A stretch of DNA of 64,000 nt from contig NZ_JAHCTB010000001.1 of the NCBI RefSeq assembly GCF_018476645.1, positions 1 through 64,000 of the forward strand, read 5' to 3'. Made by a program: the position numbers and the translations under genes. This document shows, piece after piece, positions 7,297 through 16,519 of the stretch (the first letter of the stretch is position 1; each line of letters starts with the position of its first letter). Source of the DNA: Aequorivita echinoideorum. Its GTDB lineage: Bacteria; Bacteroidota; Bacteroidia; Flavobacteriales; Flavobacteriaceae. The notes below the pieces were generated by a model. That model saw only the letters and a list, made by a program, of their open reading frames with translations, searched no databases and was not told the DNA's origin.

Positions 7297-8274
7297 ATGG
7301 CAAAAAAGCATGTAGCCGTTGTAATGGGCGGATATTCCAGCGAATTCCAGATATCGCTGAACAGCGGCGCGGTAGTCTGCGAAGCTTTGGATAAGGAAAA
7401 ATATTTGGTGCATCCCATCCACATCACAAAAGACGGCTGGTTCTTCGTCTCAAACGATGGAACAAAACAGCCTGTGGACAAATCCTCTTTCAGTTTTGGC
7501 ACCGGCACGGAAACCGTAAAGCCAGATGTAATATTCAATACCATCCATGGCACCCCAGGCGAGGATGGCTACCTACAGGCATATTGGGAACTTCTGGGGA
7601 TTCCCCACACCAGTGCAGATTATTACCAGGCCGCCCTTAGCTTCAACAAGCGTGACTGCCTTTCCGTACTCAAAAATTTTGGGGTCCGGTGTGCAAATTC
7701 GTATTATATAAATCAAGGTTCAGAAATAAATGCTGATGAGATAATAAAGAAAACAGGATTGCCCTGTTTTGTGAAACCGAACCGTTCCGGATCCAGTTTT
7801 GGCGTGAGCAAAGTCCACGAAATGAAAGCGCTAATGCCCGCTATTGAAAAAGCTTTCGGGGAAGATTCTGAAATAATTATTGAAACCGCGCTCGTGGGCA
7901 CTGAAGTTTCGGTGGGGGTTTATAAAAAGGGCGAAGAGATAATTGCACTGCCCGTAACCGAAATAGTATCTGAAAACGACTTCTTTGATTATGAGGCTAA
8001 ATACGAAGGAAAATCTGAAGAAATAACCCCTGCAAGAATTTCAGAAAAAGAAACCGAAATGGTTCAAAAAGAAGCAATTCGCATTTACAAATTATTGAAT
8101 ATGAAAGGCATCACCCGCAGTGAGTTTATCATTGAAAAAGGAAAACCCTATTTCTTGGAAATCAATACCAACCCGGGACTTTCAAAAGAAAGCATCGTCC
8201 CCAAACAAACCAAGGAAGCAGGAATGACCCTCCCGGCCTTCTTCGATATTTTAATTCAAAACGTACTTTTGTAA
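7297..8274 (+). CDS. ddl: D-alanine--D-alanine ligase
   Basis: Joins two D-alanines with ATP to make the dipeptide end of the peptidoglycan stem peptide; cytoplasmic. 325 aa, normal length. ATP-grasp fold with the N-terminal MGGYSSE loop at 10-16, HGTPGEDG at 84-91, the ATP-binding segment FVKPNRSGSSFG at 158-169, and the metal-binding EINTNPG at 288-294. Divergent from the PASTA protein gene and followed by repeat arrays and lpxB, forming an envelope-biosynthesis neighbourhood. Confidence 0.95.
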   Translation: MAKKHVAVVMGGYSSEFQISLNSGAVVCEALDKEKYLVHPIHITKDGWFFVSNDGTKQPVDKSSFSFGTGTETVKPDVIFNTIHGTPGEDGYLQAYWELLGIPHTSADYYQAALSFNKRDCLSVLKNFGVRCANSYYINQGSEINADEIIKKTGLPCFVKPNRSGSSFGVSKVHEMKALMPAIEKAFGEDSEIIIETALVGTEVSVGVYKKGEEIIALPVTEIVSENDFFDYEAKYEGKSEEITPARISEKETEMVQKEAIRIYKLLNMKGITRSEFIIEKGKPYFLEINTNPGLSKESIVPKQTKEAGMTLPAFFDILIQNVLL

Positions 8275-8344
8275 TAGTTGATGGTCGATAGTTGATAGTT
8301 GATAGTTGATAGTTGATAGTTGATAGTTGATAGTTGATAGTTGA
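8275..8344. repeat. Heptanucleotide microsatellite (TAGTTGA)n
   Basis: Begins immediately after the ddl stop codon. Eight perfect TAGTTGA copies fill 8289-8344, preceded by one perfect and one degenerate unit (8275-8288). Arrays of this kind change length by slipped-strand mispairing. Confidence 0.95.
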
Positions 8345-8365
8345 ATGTAGATTTTTAATAAATAA

Positions 8366-8437
8366 AGTCTTTTATTCTTTTAGTCTTTTAGTCTTTTAAT
8401 CTTTTAATCTTTTAATCTTTTAATCTTTTAATCTTTT
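8366..8437. repeat. Octanucleotide microsatellite (A[A/G]TCTTTT)n
   Basis: Nine 8-bp units: the early ones are mainly AGTCTTTT (one ATTCTTTT) and the last five are AATCTTTT. The graded change suggests growth by duplication of the right-hand unit. Confidence 0.95.
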
Positions 8438-8458
8438 GACCTACAACCCATAAACTAT

Positions 8459-8486
8459 AACTCCTAACTCATAACTCATAACTCAT
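8459..8486. repeat. Heptanucleotide repeat (AACTCAT)n abutting the lpxB start
   Basis: Three perfect AACTCAT units at 8466-8486 after one variant (AACTCCT). The array ends three bases before the GTG start of lpxB, so copy number would alter the 5' leader directly. Confidence 0.85.
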
Positions 8487-8489
8487 AAA

Positions 8490-9602
8490 GTGAAATACTA
8501 CCTAATAGCCGGTGAGGCTTCTGGCGATTTGCACGGAAGCAATTTAATGAAGGCGCTGAAAAAGGAGGATCCGGATGCGGACTTCCGTTTTTGGGGTGGC
8601 GACCTCATGAAAGCTGTGGGCGGCACGGAGGTTAAGCACTACAGGGATCTTGCATTTATGGGATTTTTGGAAGTAGTGTTGAATTTGCGCACCATCCTGA
8701 AGAACATTTCCTTCTGCAAGAAAGATATTGAAGATTACAAACCAGACGTTCTCATTTTTATAGACTATCCCGGTTTCAACCTTCGCATCGCAAAATGGGC
8801 ACGGGAAAAAGGCTACAGGACACATTTTTACATCTCCCCACAAATTTGGGCTTGGAAAGAAGGCAGAATAAAGGACATAAAAAGGGATATCGATGAAATG
8901 TACGTAATTCTTCCTTTTGAAAAGGAATTCTATGAGGAGAAACATCATTTTCCAGTGCATTTTGTGGGCCACCCGTTGATTGATGCAATCTATACCCGAA
9001 AACAGGTAACCCCAGAAGCATTCAAAAAGGAAAACGGACTTGACGAAAGACCTATCGTCGCATTGCTTCCAGGCAGCCGAAAACAGGAAATAAAGAAAAT
9101 GCTGGAGATCATGATTTCGGCAGCAAAATATTTTACAGAGTATCAATTCGTGATTGCCGGTGCGCCAAGTCAAGAAGTTTCTTTTTATCAGCCGTACTTA
9201 ACCAATCAGAACGTGCACTTCGTAGCAAACAAAACCTATGATCTTTTGAGCATTGCCAATGCCGCTTTGGTTACTTCCGGTACCGCAACGCTTGAAACCG
9301 CACTCTTCAAAGTGCCACAAGTAGTTTGTTATAAAGGCGGACGCATAAGCTATGAAATTGCAAAGCGAGTGATTAATCTGGAGTACATCTCATTGGTCAA
9401 TTTAATCCTGAACAAGCCTGCGGTCAAGGAATTGATTCAAACAGATTTCACTGTAAAAAATGTGAAGGAGGAGCTTTCAAAAATTCTGGATCCATACACA
9501 AGAGCTACGTTGTTTTTGGATTATTATGATTTGGAAATAGCACTCGGAGGCCGTGGGGCAAGCAAAAAGACAGCCAAACTTATCTACGGCGCGCTTAAAT
9601 AA
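8490..9602 (+). CDS. lpxB: Lipid-A-disaccharide synthase
   Basis: Glycosyltransferase family 19 enzyme that condenses UDP-2,3-diacylglucosamine with lipid X to give the lipid A disaccharide; peripheral inner-membrane enzyme. 370 aa, normal length. The GEASGDLHG motif is at 8-16, then DYPGFNLR and SPQIWAWKEGR, both typical of the family. The start is GTG at 8490, fixed by the conserved MKYYLIAGEASGD N-terminus. Its leader is made of tandem repeats, which is unusual for an essential gene. Transcription may come from ddl or from a promoter hidden among the repeats. Confidence 0.95.
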   Translation: MKYYLIAGEASGDLHGSNLMKALKKEDPDADFRFWGGDLMKAVGGTEVKHYRDLAFMGFLEVVLNLRTILKNISFCKKDIEDYKPDVLIFIDYPGFNLRIAKWAREKGYRTHFYISPQIWAWKEGRIKDIKRDIDEMYVILPFEKEFYEEKHHFPVHFVGHPLIDAIYTRKQVTPEAFKKENGLDERPIVALLPGSRKQEIKKMLEIMISAAKYFTEYQFVIAGAPSQEVSFYQPYLTNQNVHFVANKTYDLLSIANAALVTSGTATLETALFKVPQVVCYKGGRISYEIAKRVINLEYISLVNLILNKPAVKELIQTDFTVKNVKEELSKILDPYTRATLFLDYYDLEIALGGRGASKKTAKLIYGALK

Positions 9603-9660
9603 ATCAATAACAGAAATATTTTTTTATTTTTAGGGAATAATTCACATTGCCCTTATTTTT

Positions 9661-10257
9661 ATGAAAAAAGTATTCGCCATTCTTTTCTTTTCCTTTTTAT
9701 TGATTTCCTGCGGAAGCACCAAAAACACAGGGAAAATTCCTGAAGAAATAATTGGGAGCACCACCGCTACCAAAAAACCTGTCCGAAAAGTAAAACCGAA
9801 TAAAAATACAAGGGTCACAAAAACCAATACCCGCAAGGTTGAGGAAACCGAAGATACTGTAAACGAAAGCCCCAAAGACACCCGCGAAAACATTATAGAG
9901 TTTTCAAAAACCTTTCTTGGCACCCGCTACAAATTTGGAGGTACCACAGAAGCTGGAATGGATTGTTCCGGCCTTGTTTATACAGCTTTCAAAAAAGAGG
10001 ATATTGAGCTTCCCAGAATATCACGGGATATGGCCACTAAGGGAATTCTTATTTCATACAAGGACATTGAAGAAGGGGACCTCGTCTTTTTCCGAACCAG
10101 CCGTAAAAATACCATTACCCACGTGGGCTTAGTAGTTGAGGCCAAGCGCGGGGATGTGAAATTTATCCACTCCACCACCCGAGCCGGGGTTATTATATCG
10201 TCCATGGAGGAGAAATATTGGAAGGACGCTTTTGTTGAGGTGCGGCGTATTATTTAA
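9661..10257 (+). CDS. NlpC/P60 (C40) family lipoprotein peptidase
   Basis: 198 aa. Lipoprotein signal with lipobox LISC (Cys17), a basic, Thr-rich linker (about 35-75), then an NlpC/P60 domain with catalytic Cys102 in MDCSGLV, His154 in THVGLV and a third polar residue near His170. The family cleaves peptidoglycan stem peptides (gamma-D-Glu to diamino acid bonds). It is expected to be membrane-anchored in the periplasm and fits the envelope genes around it. Confidence 0.9.
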   Translation: MKKVFAILFFSFLLISCGSTKNTGKIPEEIIGSTTATKKPVRKVKPNKNTRVTKTNTRKVEETEDTVNESPKDTRENIIEFSKTFLGTRYKFGGTTEAGMDCSGLVYTAFKKEDIELPRISRDMATKGILISYKDIEEGDLVFFRTSRKNTITHVGLVVEAKRGDVKFIHSTTRAGVIISSMEEKYWKDAFVEVRRII

Positions 10258-10288
10258 TTGTTTATTAATTTTTAATGTACTACATTTA
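10258..10288 (+). promoter_or_regulatory. Candidate promoter of comEC
   Basis: TTG at 10258-10260, a 20-base spacer, then TACATTTA at 10281-10288: seven of eight matches to TAnnTTTG with a normal spacer. It lies 46 bp upstream of the comEC ATG. Confidence 0.45.
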
Positions 10289-10334
10289 TGTAATTCTCCC
10301 CTATTAATTTTAAGTATTACTTAAAGTTACGGGT

Positions 10335-12356
10335 ATGAAATTCATAAACTTTGCGGTTGTAAAATTTGTTCTTTTACTTATTTCTGGAATATTGACCGCC
10401 CACTTTTTCACGGCTTCCCTCCTTTTTCTTACTATTTTAATCCCACTATTTGTAATCCTTTTCGGAGTTTTTCTTTATGATAGAAAACAACTCTTCCAGA
10501 CAAAATACTTCGCAATTATTACCTATCTATGTTTCTTTTCTTTGGGATATTTCAGTTATCAAATTCGTCTTCCCCAATTTCAGAAAAATCACTATTCAAA
10601 ATGTATTTCTGAAAACAAATCTGAATTCATACAACTTAAAATTGAACAACAGCTAAAACCAGACAACTACAACCATAAATATATTGCAAAGGTTCTAAAA
10701 GTTGGCAAAACCCGCAGTCAAGGAAAAGTTCTATACATAGTTTTGAAAGATTCGCTAAAGGAAATATTTAAACCTGATGAACTCGTCATGGTTTATTCCA
10801 ATATTTCTGAAATTCCAAAACCTTTAAATCCCTATCAATTTGACTATTCCAAATATATGGCGAGCCTCGGGGTTTATGGCCAAATAAAATCCTCACACAA
10901 TCAGATACTTTCTCTCAAAAAAGGCAAACCAACAATAAAAGGTACCGCTGAAAATGTTCGGCAATTCGTCATCCACAAATTGGAAAAAACAGACCTCAAA
11001 CGCCCCCAAAGAGGTATTCTGCAAGCATTGATTCTGGGAGATAAAAAGGACGTGGACAAACAACTTTATACTGAATATGCCTCTGCCGGCGCGGTTCACA
11101 TCCTTGCGGTTTCAGGGCTGCACGTGGGAATCATTTATATGATTTTGGGCTTTCTCTTGAGGCCTCTACATTATTTCCGCTACGGAAATTCAATAAAATA
11201 CGGATTAATCATTTTATTGCTTTGGGGATTTGCGATGCTTTCCGGCCTATCGCCATCGGTAACGCGCGCGGTGACAATGTTTAGCTTTTTTGCCTTAGCC
11301 CAAATAGTTGATAGACCAACAAACTCAATGAATACGCTTTTCCTTTCGTTATTGGCATTGTTGACTTTCAATCCGCTTTGGCTCTTTCAGGTGGGGTTTC
11401 AGCTTAGCTATCTGGCGGTATTTTTCATCATTTGGTTATACCCAAAATTATATCGATTGGGCTATTCAAATAAATGGTATTTAAGAAAAGGCTGGTCCAT
11501 TATTTCGGTGACGCTTTGTGCCCAGTTGGGAGTCCTTCCGCTTACACTCTACTATTTCCATCAGTTTCCCGGTCTTTTTTTGGTGACCAACTTGGCGATA
11601 CTTCCGTTTCTTATGGCATTGATGTGTTTTGGGATTATCGTCACGCTATTTGCTGTTGTTTGGACAGTCCCAAATTGGTTGGCATTCGCCTATAATAGTA
11701 CCATTGAATATCTCAATAAATTAATTCATTGGGTTTCTGTGCAAGACGAATTTCTATTTCGGGACATCCATTTTTCCGAAGCAAAAGTTATTGGTAGTTA
11801 TTTTGCTATTGCAGCGGCAGTCCTATTATGGAAACATTTTAGCTTCCGAAGACTAGCTGTTTCTTTGGCTTCTATTTCTCTATTAATAGGAATATTTGTT
11901 TGGGATGAATATCAAAATTCTTCGAATGAGTTTGTAGTTTTTCATAAAAATAGAAGTAGCATCATAGGGATAAAAACTGGAAATGAATTTATTTATTTCA
12001 AAAATGACACTTTCAATCAAAAAGAAAATTTCCCGCTCAAACCGTATATGGTTTCAAGGAATATTACCAAATATTCTGAAATGAAAATACCAAAAATATT
12101 TAGCTTCAACCACAGAAACATTTTAATTGTGGACAGTTTGGGTATATATCCTAAATCCGAAAACATACATACAGTTGTTCTCTCAAATAGCCCGAAAATA
12201 AATCTATCTAGACTAATTGATAGTTTAAAACCAAAACAAATTATTGCGGATGGTAATAATTATAGAAGTTATGTTGCCAGATGGGAAGCAAGTTGTTTAG
12301 CAAAAAAAATCCCGTTTGTGCATACAGCAAAAACGGGAGCTATAGTTGTAGAGTAA
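10335..12356 (+). CDS. comEC: ComEC/Rec2-family DNA uptake channel
   Basis: 673 aa inner-membrane protein proposed to pass single-stranded DNA into the cytoplasm during transformation. N-terminal membrane helices (about 5-70), a DUF4131-type soluble segment (about 70-200), then the polytopic Competence domain (about 215-510) with the typical AVSGLHVGIIY segment and a GLSPSVTRA loop. The C-terminal about 140 residues resemble the metallo-beta-lactamase part of longer ComEC proteins, but no HxHxDH metal motif is visible. Converges on the thioredoxin gene with a 9-bp gap. Confidence 0.9.
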   Translation: MKFINFAVVKFVLLLISGILTAHFFTASLLFLTILIPLFVILFGVFLYDRKQLFQTKYFAIITYLCFFSLGYFSYQIRLPQFQKNHYSKCISENKSEFIQLKIEQQLKPDNYNHKYIAKVLKVGKTRSQGKVLYIVLKDSLKEIFKPDELVMVYSNISEIPKPLNPYQFDYSKYMASLGVYGQIKSSHNQILSLKKGKPTIKGTAENVRQFVIHKLEKTDLKRPQRGILQALILGDKKDVDKQLYTEYASAGAVHILAVSGLHVGIIYMILGFLLRPLHYFRYGNSIKYGLIILLLWGFAMLSGLSPSVTRAVTMFSFFALAQIVDRPTNSMNTLFLSLLALLTFNPLWLFQVGFQLSYLAVFFIIWLYPKLYRLGYSNKWYLRKGWSIISVTLCAQLGVLPLTLYYFHQFPGLFLVTNLAILPFLMALMCFGIIVTLFAVVWTVPNWLAFAYNSTIEYLNKLIHWVSVQDEFLFRDIHFSEAKVIGSYFAIAAAVLLWKHFSFRRLAVSLASISLLIGIFVWDEYQNSSNEFVVFHKNRSSIIGIKTGNEFIYFKNDTFNQKENFPLKPYMVSRNITKYSEMKIPKIFSFNHRNILIVDSLGIYPKSENIHTVVLSNSPKINLSRLIDSLKPKQIIADGNNYRSYVARWEASCLAKKIPFVHTAKTGAIVVE

Positions 12357-12365
12357 AAACTTTTT

Positions 12366-12899
12366 CTAGAATGTAGGCTTAAATTCCTTTTGGTATTTTT
12401 CCCAGGCTTCTGCGGTTGTTACGTTCAGATAGTCATCCGTAGCGATCATCTTTAGGAAAAGCTCCAATTGCGGTGGTGTTCGGTAACCCGGTACGGCCTG
12501 AATAAGATCACCATTTTCCTTGAAGAAAACGATACTGGGATAGGCATTTACCTTGAGCGCGTGTGCAAATAGATGTTGGGAATTTCTTCCCTTTCGCTCT
12601 GGGTTGTAATTGGGATTTGTGTAGGTAAAATCCTTGTAATCGATGGGATCATTTCCTTCCGCATTGAATTTTACCGCGTAGTAATTCTCATTCACATATT
12701 CAATTACTTCTTTATCGCTAAAGGTATTCTTATCAAGCATTTTGCACGGGCCGCACCAGGTTGTGTACACGTCCATAAAAATTTTTTTCGGCTTTACTTT
12801 TTGTGCGGCAAGCGCTTCTCCCATTGTCATCCATTTAATTTCCTGTGAATTAATGGTTGAAACAGATAAAAGCAAGGCTATAAGTATAAAGTACCTCAT
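12366..12899 (-). CDS. Secreted thioredoxin-like protein
   Basis: 177 aa. Signal peptide at 1-19. Thioredoxin fold with the redox motif WCGPC (Cys49, Cys52) after DVYTT, and the cis-proline region NAYPSIVFF. The DUF255-like sequence between strands (DPIDYKDF and following) is longer than in classical thioredoxin. Probably periplasmic, reducing or exchanging disulfides of envelope proteins; the partner is unknown. Single gene on the minus strand. Confidence 0.88.
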   Translation of the reverse strand: MRYFILIALLLSVSTINSQEIKWMTMGEALAAQKVKPKKIFMDVYTTWCGPCKMLDKNTFSDKEVIEYVNENYYAVKFNAEGNDPIDYKDFTYTNPNYNPERKGRNSQHLFAHALKVNAYPSIVFFKENGDLIQAVPGYRTPPQLELFLKMIATDDYLNVTTAEAWEKYQKEFKPTF

Positions 12900-12978
12900 T
12901 AGTTCGGTTTTTAAATTTGTAAAATTTAGACAAAAAGCATTCCACAGTTAGTATTGCTTCCTGCCTAAAAAAGTTTAG

Positions 12979-15051
12979 TTATCGGATGCCGTGCATCAAC
13001 TTTTTCAACATTGGGTTCAATAGCATAATTAAAACCCCAGCCACCACTGGCACTATGGTAAATATCAGGAAAAATGTTGAAAGATCATACTTGGCCGTAA
13101 TATTTTCAATTTGTCCACCAAGTACTGCAGCCAACTTATTTCCAATAGCAATGGCAAGATACCACATACCGAACATAAACGCAATCATACGCGCCGGTAC
13201 CAATTTTGAAACGTACGAGAGTCCCACCGGTGAGAGGCAAAGCTCCCCAAGGGTATGGAACATATAGGCCAAAATCAACCAAATCATGCTCACCTTCACG
13301 CCATCCTGAATTCCGTAGGAGCCCCACGCCAAAAGACCAAAACCAATTGCCATGATTATTAATCCAAGACCATATTTTACAGCGGCTGAAGGATTGTATT
13401 TACTTTCCCACCATTTTGAGAAGAAGGAAGCAAAGGCAATAATAAAGAAAGAGTTGAGGATACTGAACCACGAAACGGTGATCTCCACTTCATCGCTCTT
13501 TATTTCAGAAATTGTGGCGGGCACAACTCCATTATCCCTTTCTGATATTGCAGAATTATTTCTAGCCGTAGTCAAACGTTCCTCGTCCAAATAACCATAA
13601 CTACTCCCTTCATTATCCTTGCTTATCATAAAAATCTCGTCTCCTACCTTTAAATCGTATGGCTCCGTTATTTTGGTAGTTCTTTCAACCACGACATCTG
13701 TATCGGTAACCAAATAATTTTCAGAAATGGGAATATAGCTCACTGTTGTTTCGCCTTCGTCATTGGTAACCGATTTTTCAATAGCTCTATAGGAAACATC
13801 GTACGCGGTAGTGTTCATATCCCTATTGAGCATCCAGCCTACAATTCCCCACATCAAAGCAAAACATACTACCAAAACAATGTTTGAACCGGGAATTTTA
13901 TAGAACGTTTTTTTCCAAAGTAAATAAAGAACGTATGAAATAATACCGAGCGGGATTACAGTAAGCAACACATTTACAATATTGAATATCACGGCTTGAT
14001 TTCCACTTAATACCCTATTCACATTATCCCTTGCAAAAATGATAAGTGAAGTAGCACCTTGCTCAAAACTCATCCAGAAGAAAACGGTAAAAAATGCAAA
14101 TACCACAAAGGCAATCATTCTATCACGAATGATGGGCGCGTATCTTACAATTCGCCCTATAACCAGAATCAAGAACAAAAACAGCGCTATGAGTATGGCA
14201 ACGTACTGCCCTTCCATACTGCCCATTTGCAATACTGAAAACATATCGATTCCCGCAATTTTTGAAAGCGGATCGTTGAGTGCATATCCCAATCCCACAA
14301 GGGAACAGATAATGATCAAAATTTTATCCAGTTGCGTAAACGGATTCAGTTTGTTTACTTCTTCCTCTTCTTTTGTTTGGTTCACTTTTACCTCAACTTT
14401 ATCCTGCTCGTTGGGTGTTCCGCCAATCTTTCCAAACAAAGGCTTCGCCAACCAAAACTGCAGCGTACCCAATAACATGAAAATGCCCGCAAGACCAAAG
14501 CCCCAAGACCACCCAATTCTTTCAGCCAAATACCCGCAAAGCATCATCCCAAAAAAGGCACCTGCATTTACTCCCATATAAAATAGGGTGAAAGCTCCAT
14601 CCTTTTTTTGTTCGTTGCCTTTGTACATTTCAGAAATAATGGAAGTAATATTGGGTTTGAAGAATCCTGTACCAATTACTAGAAGCGCGAGACCCAAGTA
14701 TAGCGAAAACTCGGTTTCAATAGCCATGGCGGCGTGGCCAAGCGTCATTATGAACGCCCCTATTACCACGGCCCAACGGTAGCCGGTAAATTTATCTGCA
14801 ATTACCCCTCCTATGATTGGGGTAATGTAAAGAAGCATGGCATACGTCCCAAACAGTGCCCCAGCATTTTCAGCAGACCACTCCCAACCGGGATTGTAGC
14901 CAATGGCAGCCATGGTAAGGAAATTAATCAAAAGAACACGCATCCCATAAAATGAGAAACGCTCCCACATTTCAGTAAAAAAGAGTACGAAGAGTCCTCC
15001 CGGATGCCCTAAAACTTTGTCCTTAAATAGATTTTCTATATCTGTATTCAT
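12979..15051 (-). CDS. POT-family peptide transporter with extra extracytoplasmic domain
   Basis: Proton-coupled di/tripeptide importer (PTR2/POT, major facilitator superfamily). The proton-coupling motif E27-x-x-E30-R31 is in helix 1, FYMGVNAG in helix 5 and a GELCLSPVG motif in helix 10. At 690 aa it is about 220 residues longer than its neighbour. The additional sequence at about 345-522, between the FEQ-bearing helix 7 and the SWFSILN helix 8, adds two membrane helices (354-379, 390-408) and a hydrophilic domain of about 110 residues predicted on the periplasmic side. Adjacent to a second POT gene and a dipeptidyl peptidase. Confidence 0.9.
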   Translation of the reverse strand: MNTDIENLFKDKVLGHPGGLFVLFFTEMWERFSFYGMRVLLINFLTMAAIGYNPGWEWSAENAGALFGTYAMLLYITPIIGGVIADKFTGYRWAVVIGAFIMTLGHAAMAIETEFSLYLGLALLVIGTGFFKPNITSIISEMYKGNEQKKDGAFTLFYMGVNAGAFFGMMLCGYLAERIGWSWGFGLAGIFMLLGTLQFWLAKPLFGKIGGTPNEQDKVEVKVNQTKEEEEVNKLNPFTQLDKILIIICSLVGLGYALNDPLSKIAGIDMFSVLQMGSMEGQYVAILIALFLFLILVIGRIVRYAPIIRDRMIAFVVFAFFTVFFWMSFEQGATSLIIFARDNVNRVLSGNQAVIFNIVNVLLTVIPLGIISYVLYLLWKKTFYKIPGSNIVLVVCFALMWGIVGWMLNRDMNTTAYDVSYRAIEKSVTNDEGETTVSYIPISENYLVTDTDVVVERTTKITEPYDLKVGDEIFMISKDNEGSSYGYLDEERLTTARNNSAISERDNGVVPATISEIKSDEVEITVSWFSILNSFFIIAFASFFSKWWESKYNPSAAVKYGLGLIIMAIGFGLLAWGSYGIQDGVKVSMIWLILAYMFHTLGELCLSPVGLSYVSKLVPARMIAFMFGMWYLAIAIGNKLAAVLGGQIENITAKYDLSTFFLIFTIVPVVAGVLIMLLNPMLKKLMHGIR

Positions 15052-15085
15052 CTGTAATTTTTAATAATTGAAATAGATGGAAATA

Positions 15086-16492
15086 TTATTGAGCTTCGTT
15101 TATCTTAGGATCGGCAATTTCAAACCCCTCATTATCCCCAGAGATTTCACGCTCGTTGTCTTCGGCGCCGTGGGTAAGATTTTCCAATTTCTTTCTTATC
15201 AACAAAACCAAAAGACCAAAAACCACACAGAATATTGCAATACCGGTAAATACTGTATATTCACCTAAATCTGAAGCAGACTCGCCGAGCAAGCCCGCAA
15301 CCTTATTTCCAAAACCCGTCATTGCAAAATATACACCCATCATTAAGGATGCGTATTTAAGAGGTGCCAATTTCGTAATATATGAAAGCGCCACAGGCGA
15401 TAAGCAAAGCTCACCGATGGTATGGAACAGGTAAGCCAGCACCAACCAGTACATTGCGGAAGCTCCTTCACTGTTAAACTGCGCGGCGGCGGCAGTCATA
15501 AAGAAGAAACCCGTACCCATGATTATTAAACCGATACACATTTTAAAAAGCGAAGTGGATATTTTTCCCTTTAACTTTCGTTTTGCCCAATATGCAGCTA
15601 CTACAGTTCCGAATATGATAATGAACATTGCATTCAAAGACTGAAACCAAGAGGCGGGAACCTCAAATCCCATAAGCATTCTATCCGTTTTTTCTGAAGC
15701 GTAAATATTCATCAAACCGCCAGCCTGCTCAAACGCACCCCAGAATACAATAACAAGAATGAAGGAAACAAACAGAACCACTACCCTATCTTTTTCAACT
15801 TTTGATAATGGTCTTTTCATTGCCGCTTTTTCTTCTGGATCTATGGATTTATTCGTGTTGTTCCCAACATATTTCAAATGTTTCTGACCAACCAAGTATT
15901 GAATCAAGCCCAATAACATTCCAATAGCAGCCAACCCAAATCCATAATGCCAGCCGTATACTTCGCCTACATAACCAACGATTAAGCTGGAAAGGAATGC
16001 ACCTATATTAATTCCTATATAAAAAATGGTAAATCCTTTATCCCTTCTTATATCGCCTGGTTTGTAAAGACCACCAACCATGGTTGATATATTGGGTTTC
16101 AACATTCCCACACCAGCGATAATAAGTCCCAATCCTGAATAGAAAGCCCACATTTCTTCAATGGAAAGTATTCCGTGCCCTGCTACAAGTAAAATACCTC
16201 CTACCAAAACAGATTGTTTCTGACCCAAAAATTTATCTGCAATCCAGCCGCCGGGAATGGAAGCTACGTAAACAAGCATTGTGTATGTTCCGTACAGCGA
16301 TAGGGCTTCGGCATTTGTCCAACCTAGACCAGGATTTCCGCTGGTTGCTTCCGCTACAAGGTAAAGTACCAGAATAGCCCGCATCCCATAATAGGAAAAT
16401 CGCTCCCACATTTCGGTGAAGAACAAAATATAAAGGCCTACGGGATGACCGAACAATTCCTTTTGATTGCGATATTGAACTGCTTCTTGCAT
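15086..16492 (-). CDS. POT-family peptide transporter
   Basis: 468 aa, normal length for the family. The E27-x-x-E30-R31 motif in helix 1 is followed by FYYGMR-type residues, with FEQ in helix 7, SWFQSLN in helix 8 and GELCLSPVALSY in helix 10. Proton-driven import of di- and tripeptides across the inner membrane. It lies 34 bp upstream of the longer POT gene and 27 bp downstream of the S9 peptidase in transcription order, so the three are likely one operon: the peptidase makes dipeptides and the carriers import them. Confidence 0.93.
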   Translation of the reverse strand: MQEAVQYRNQKELFGHPVGLYILFFTEMWERFSYYGMRAILVLYLVAEATSGNPGLGWTNAEALSLYGTYTMLVYVASIPGGWIADKFLGQKQSVLVGGILLVAGHGILSIEEMWAFYSGLGLIIAGVGMLKPNISTMVGGLYKPGDIRRDKGFTIFYIGINIGAFLSSLIVGYVGEVYGWHYGFGLAAIGMLLGLIQYLVGQKHLKYVGNNTNKSIDPEEKAAMKRPLSKVEKDRVVVLFVSFILVIVFWGAFEQAGGLMNIYASEKTDRMLMGFEVPASWFQSLNAMFIIIFGTVVAAYWAKRKLKGKISTSLFKMCIGLIIMGTGFFFMTAAAAQFNSEGASAMYWLVLAYLFHTIGELCLSPVALSYITKLAPLKYASLMMGVYFAMTGFGNKVAGLLGESASDLGEYTVFTGIAIFCVVFGLLVLLIRKKLENLTHGAEDNEREISGDNEGFEIADPKINEAQ

Positions 16493-16519
16493 ATAATTTA
16501 GTTAATTGGTTAATTTCTG

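Noticed and set aside
8275-8486. Repeat cluster as a CRISPR array
   Set aside because: Units are 7-8 bp with no unique spacers and no cas genes nearby; they are plain microsatellites.
8544-9173. 209-codon open frame antisense to lpxB
   Set aside because: The plus-strand frame is a clear LpxB; the antisense product has no family features.
12310-12337. Hairpin cccgttt/aaacggg as the comEC terminator
   Set aside because: It lies inside the coding region before the stop codon, and its stem is only 7 bp with no T-run directly after it.
14039-14581. 180-codon open frame antisense to the long POT transporter
   Set aside because: Shadow of a hydrophobic membrane protein; no start context or similarity.
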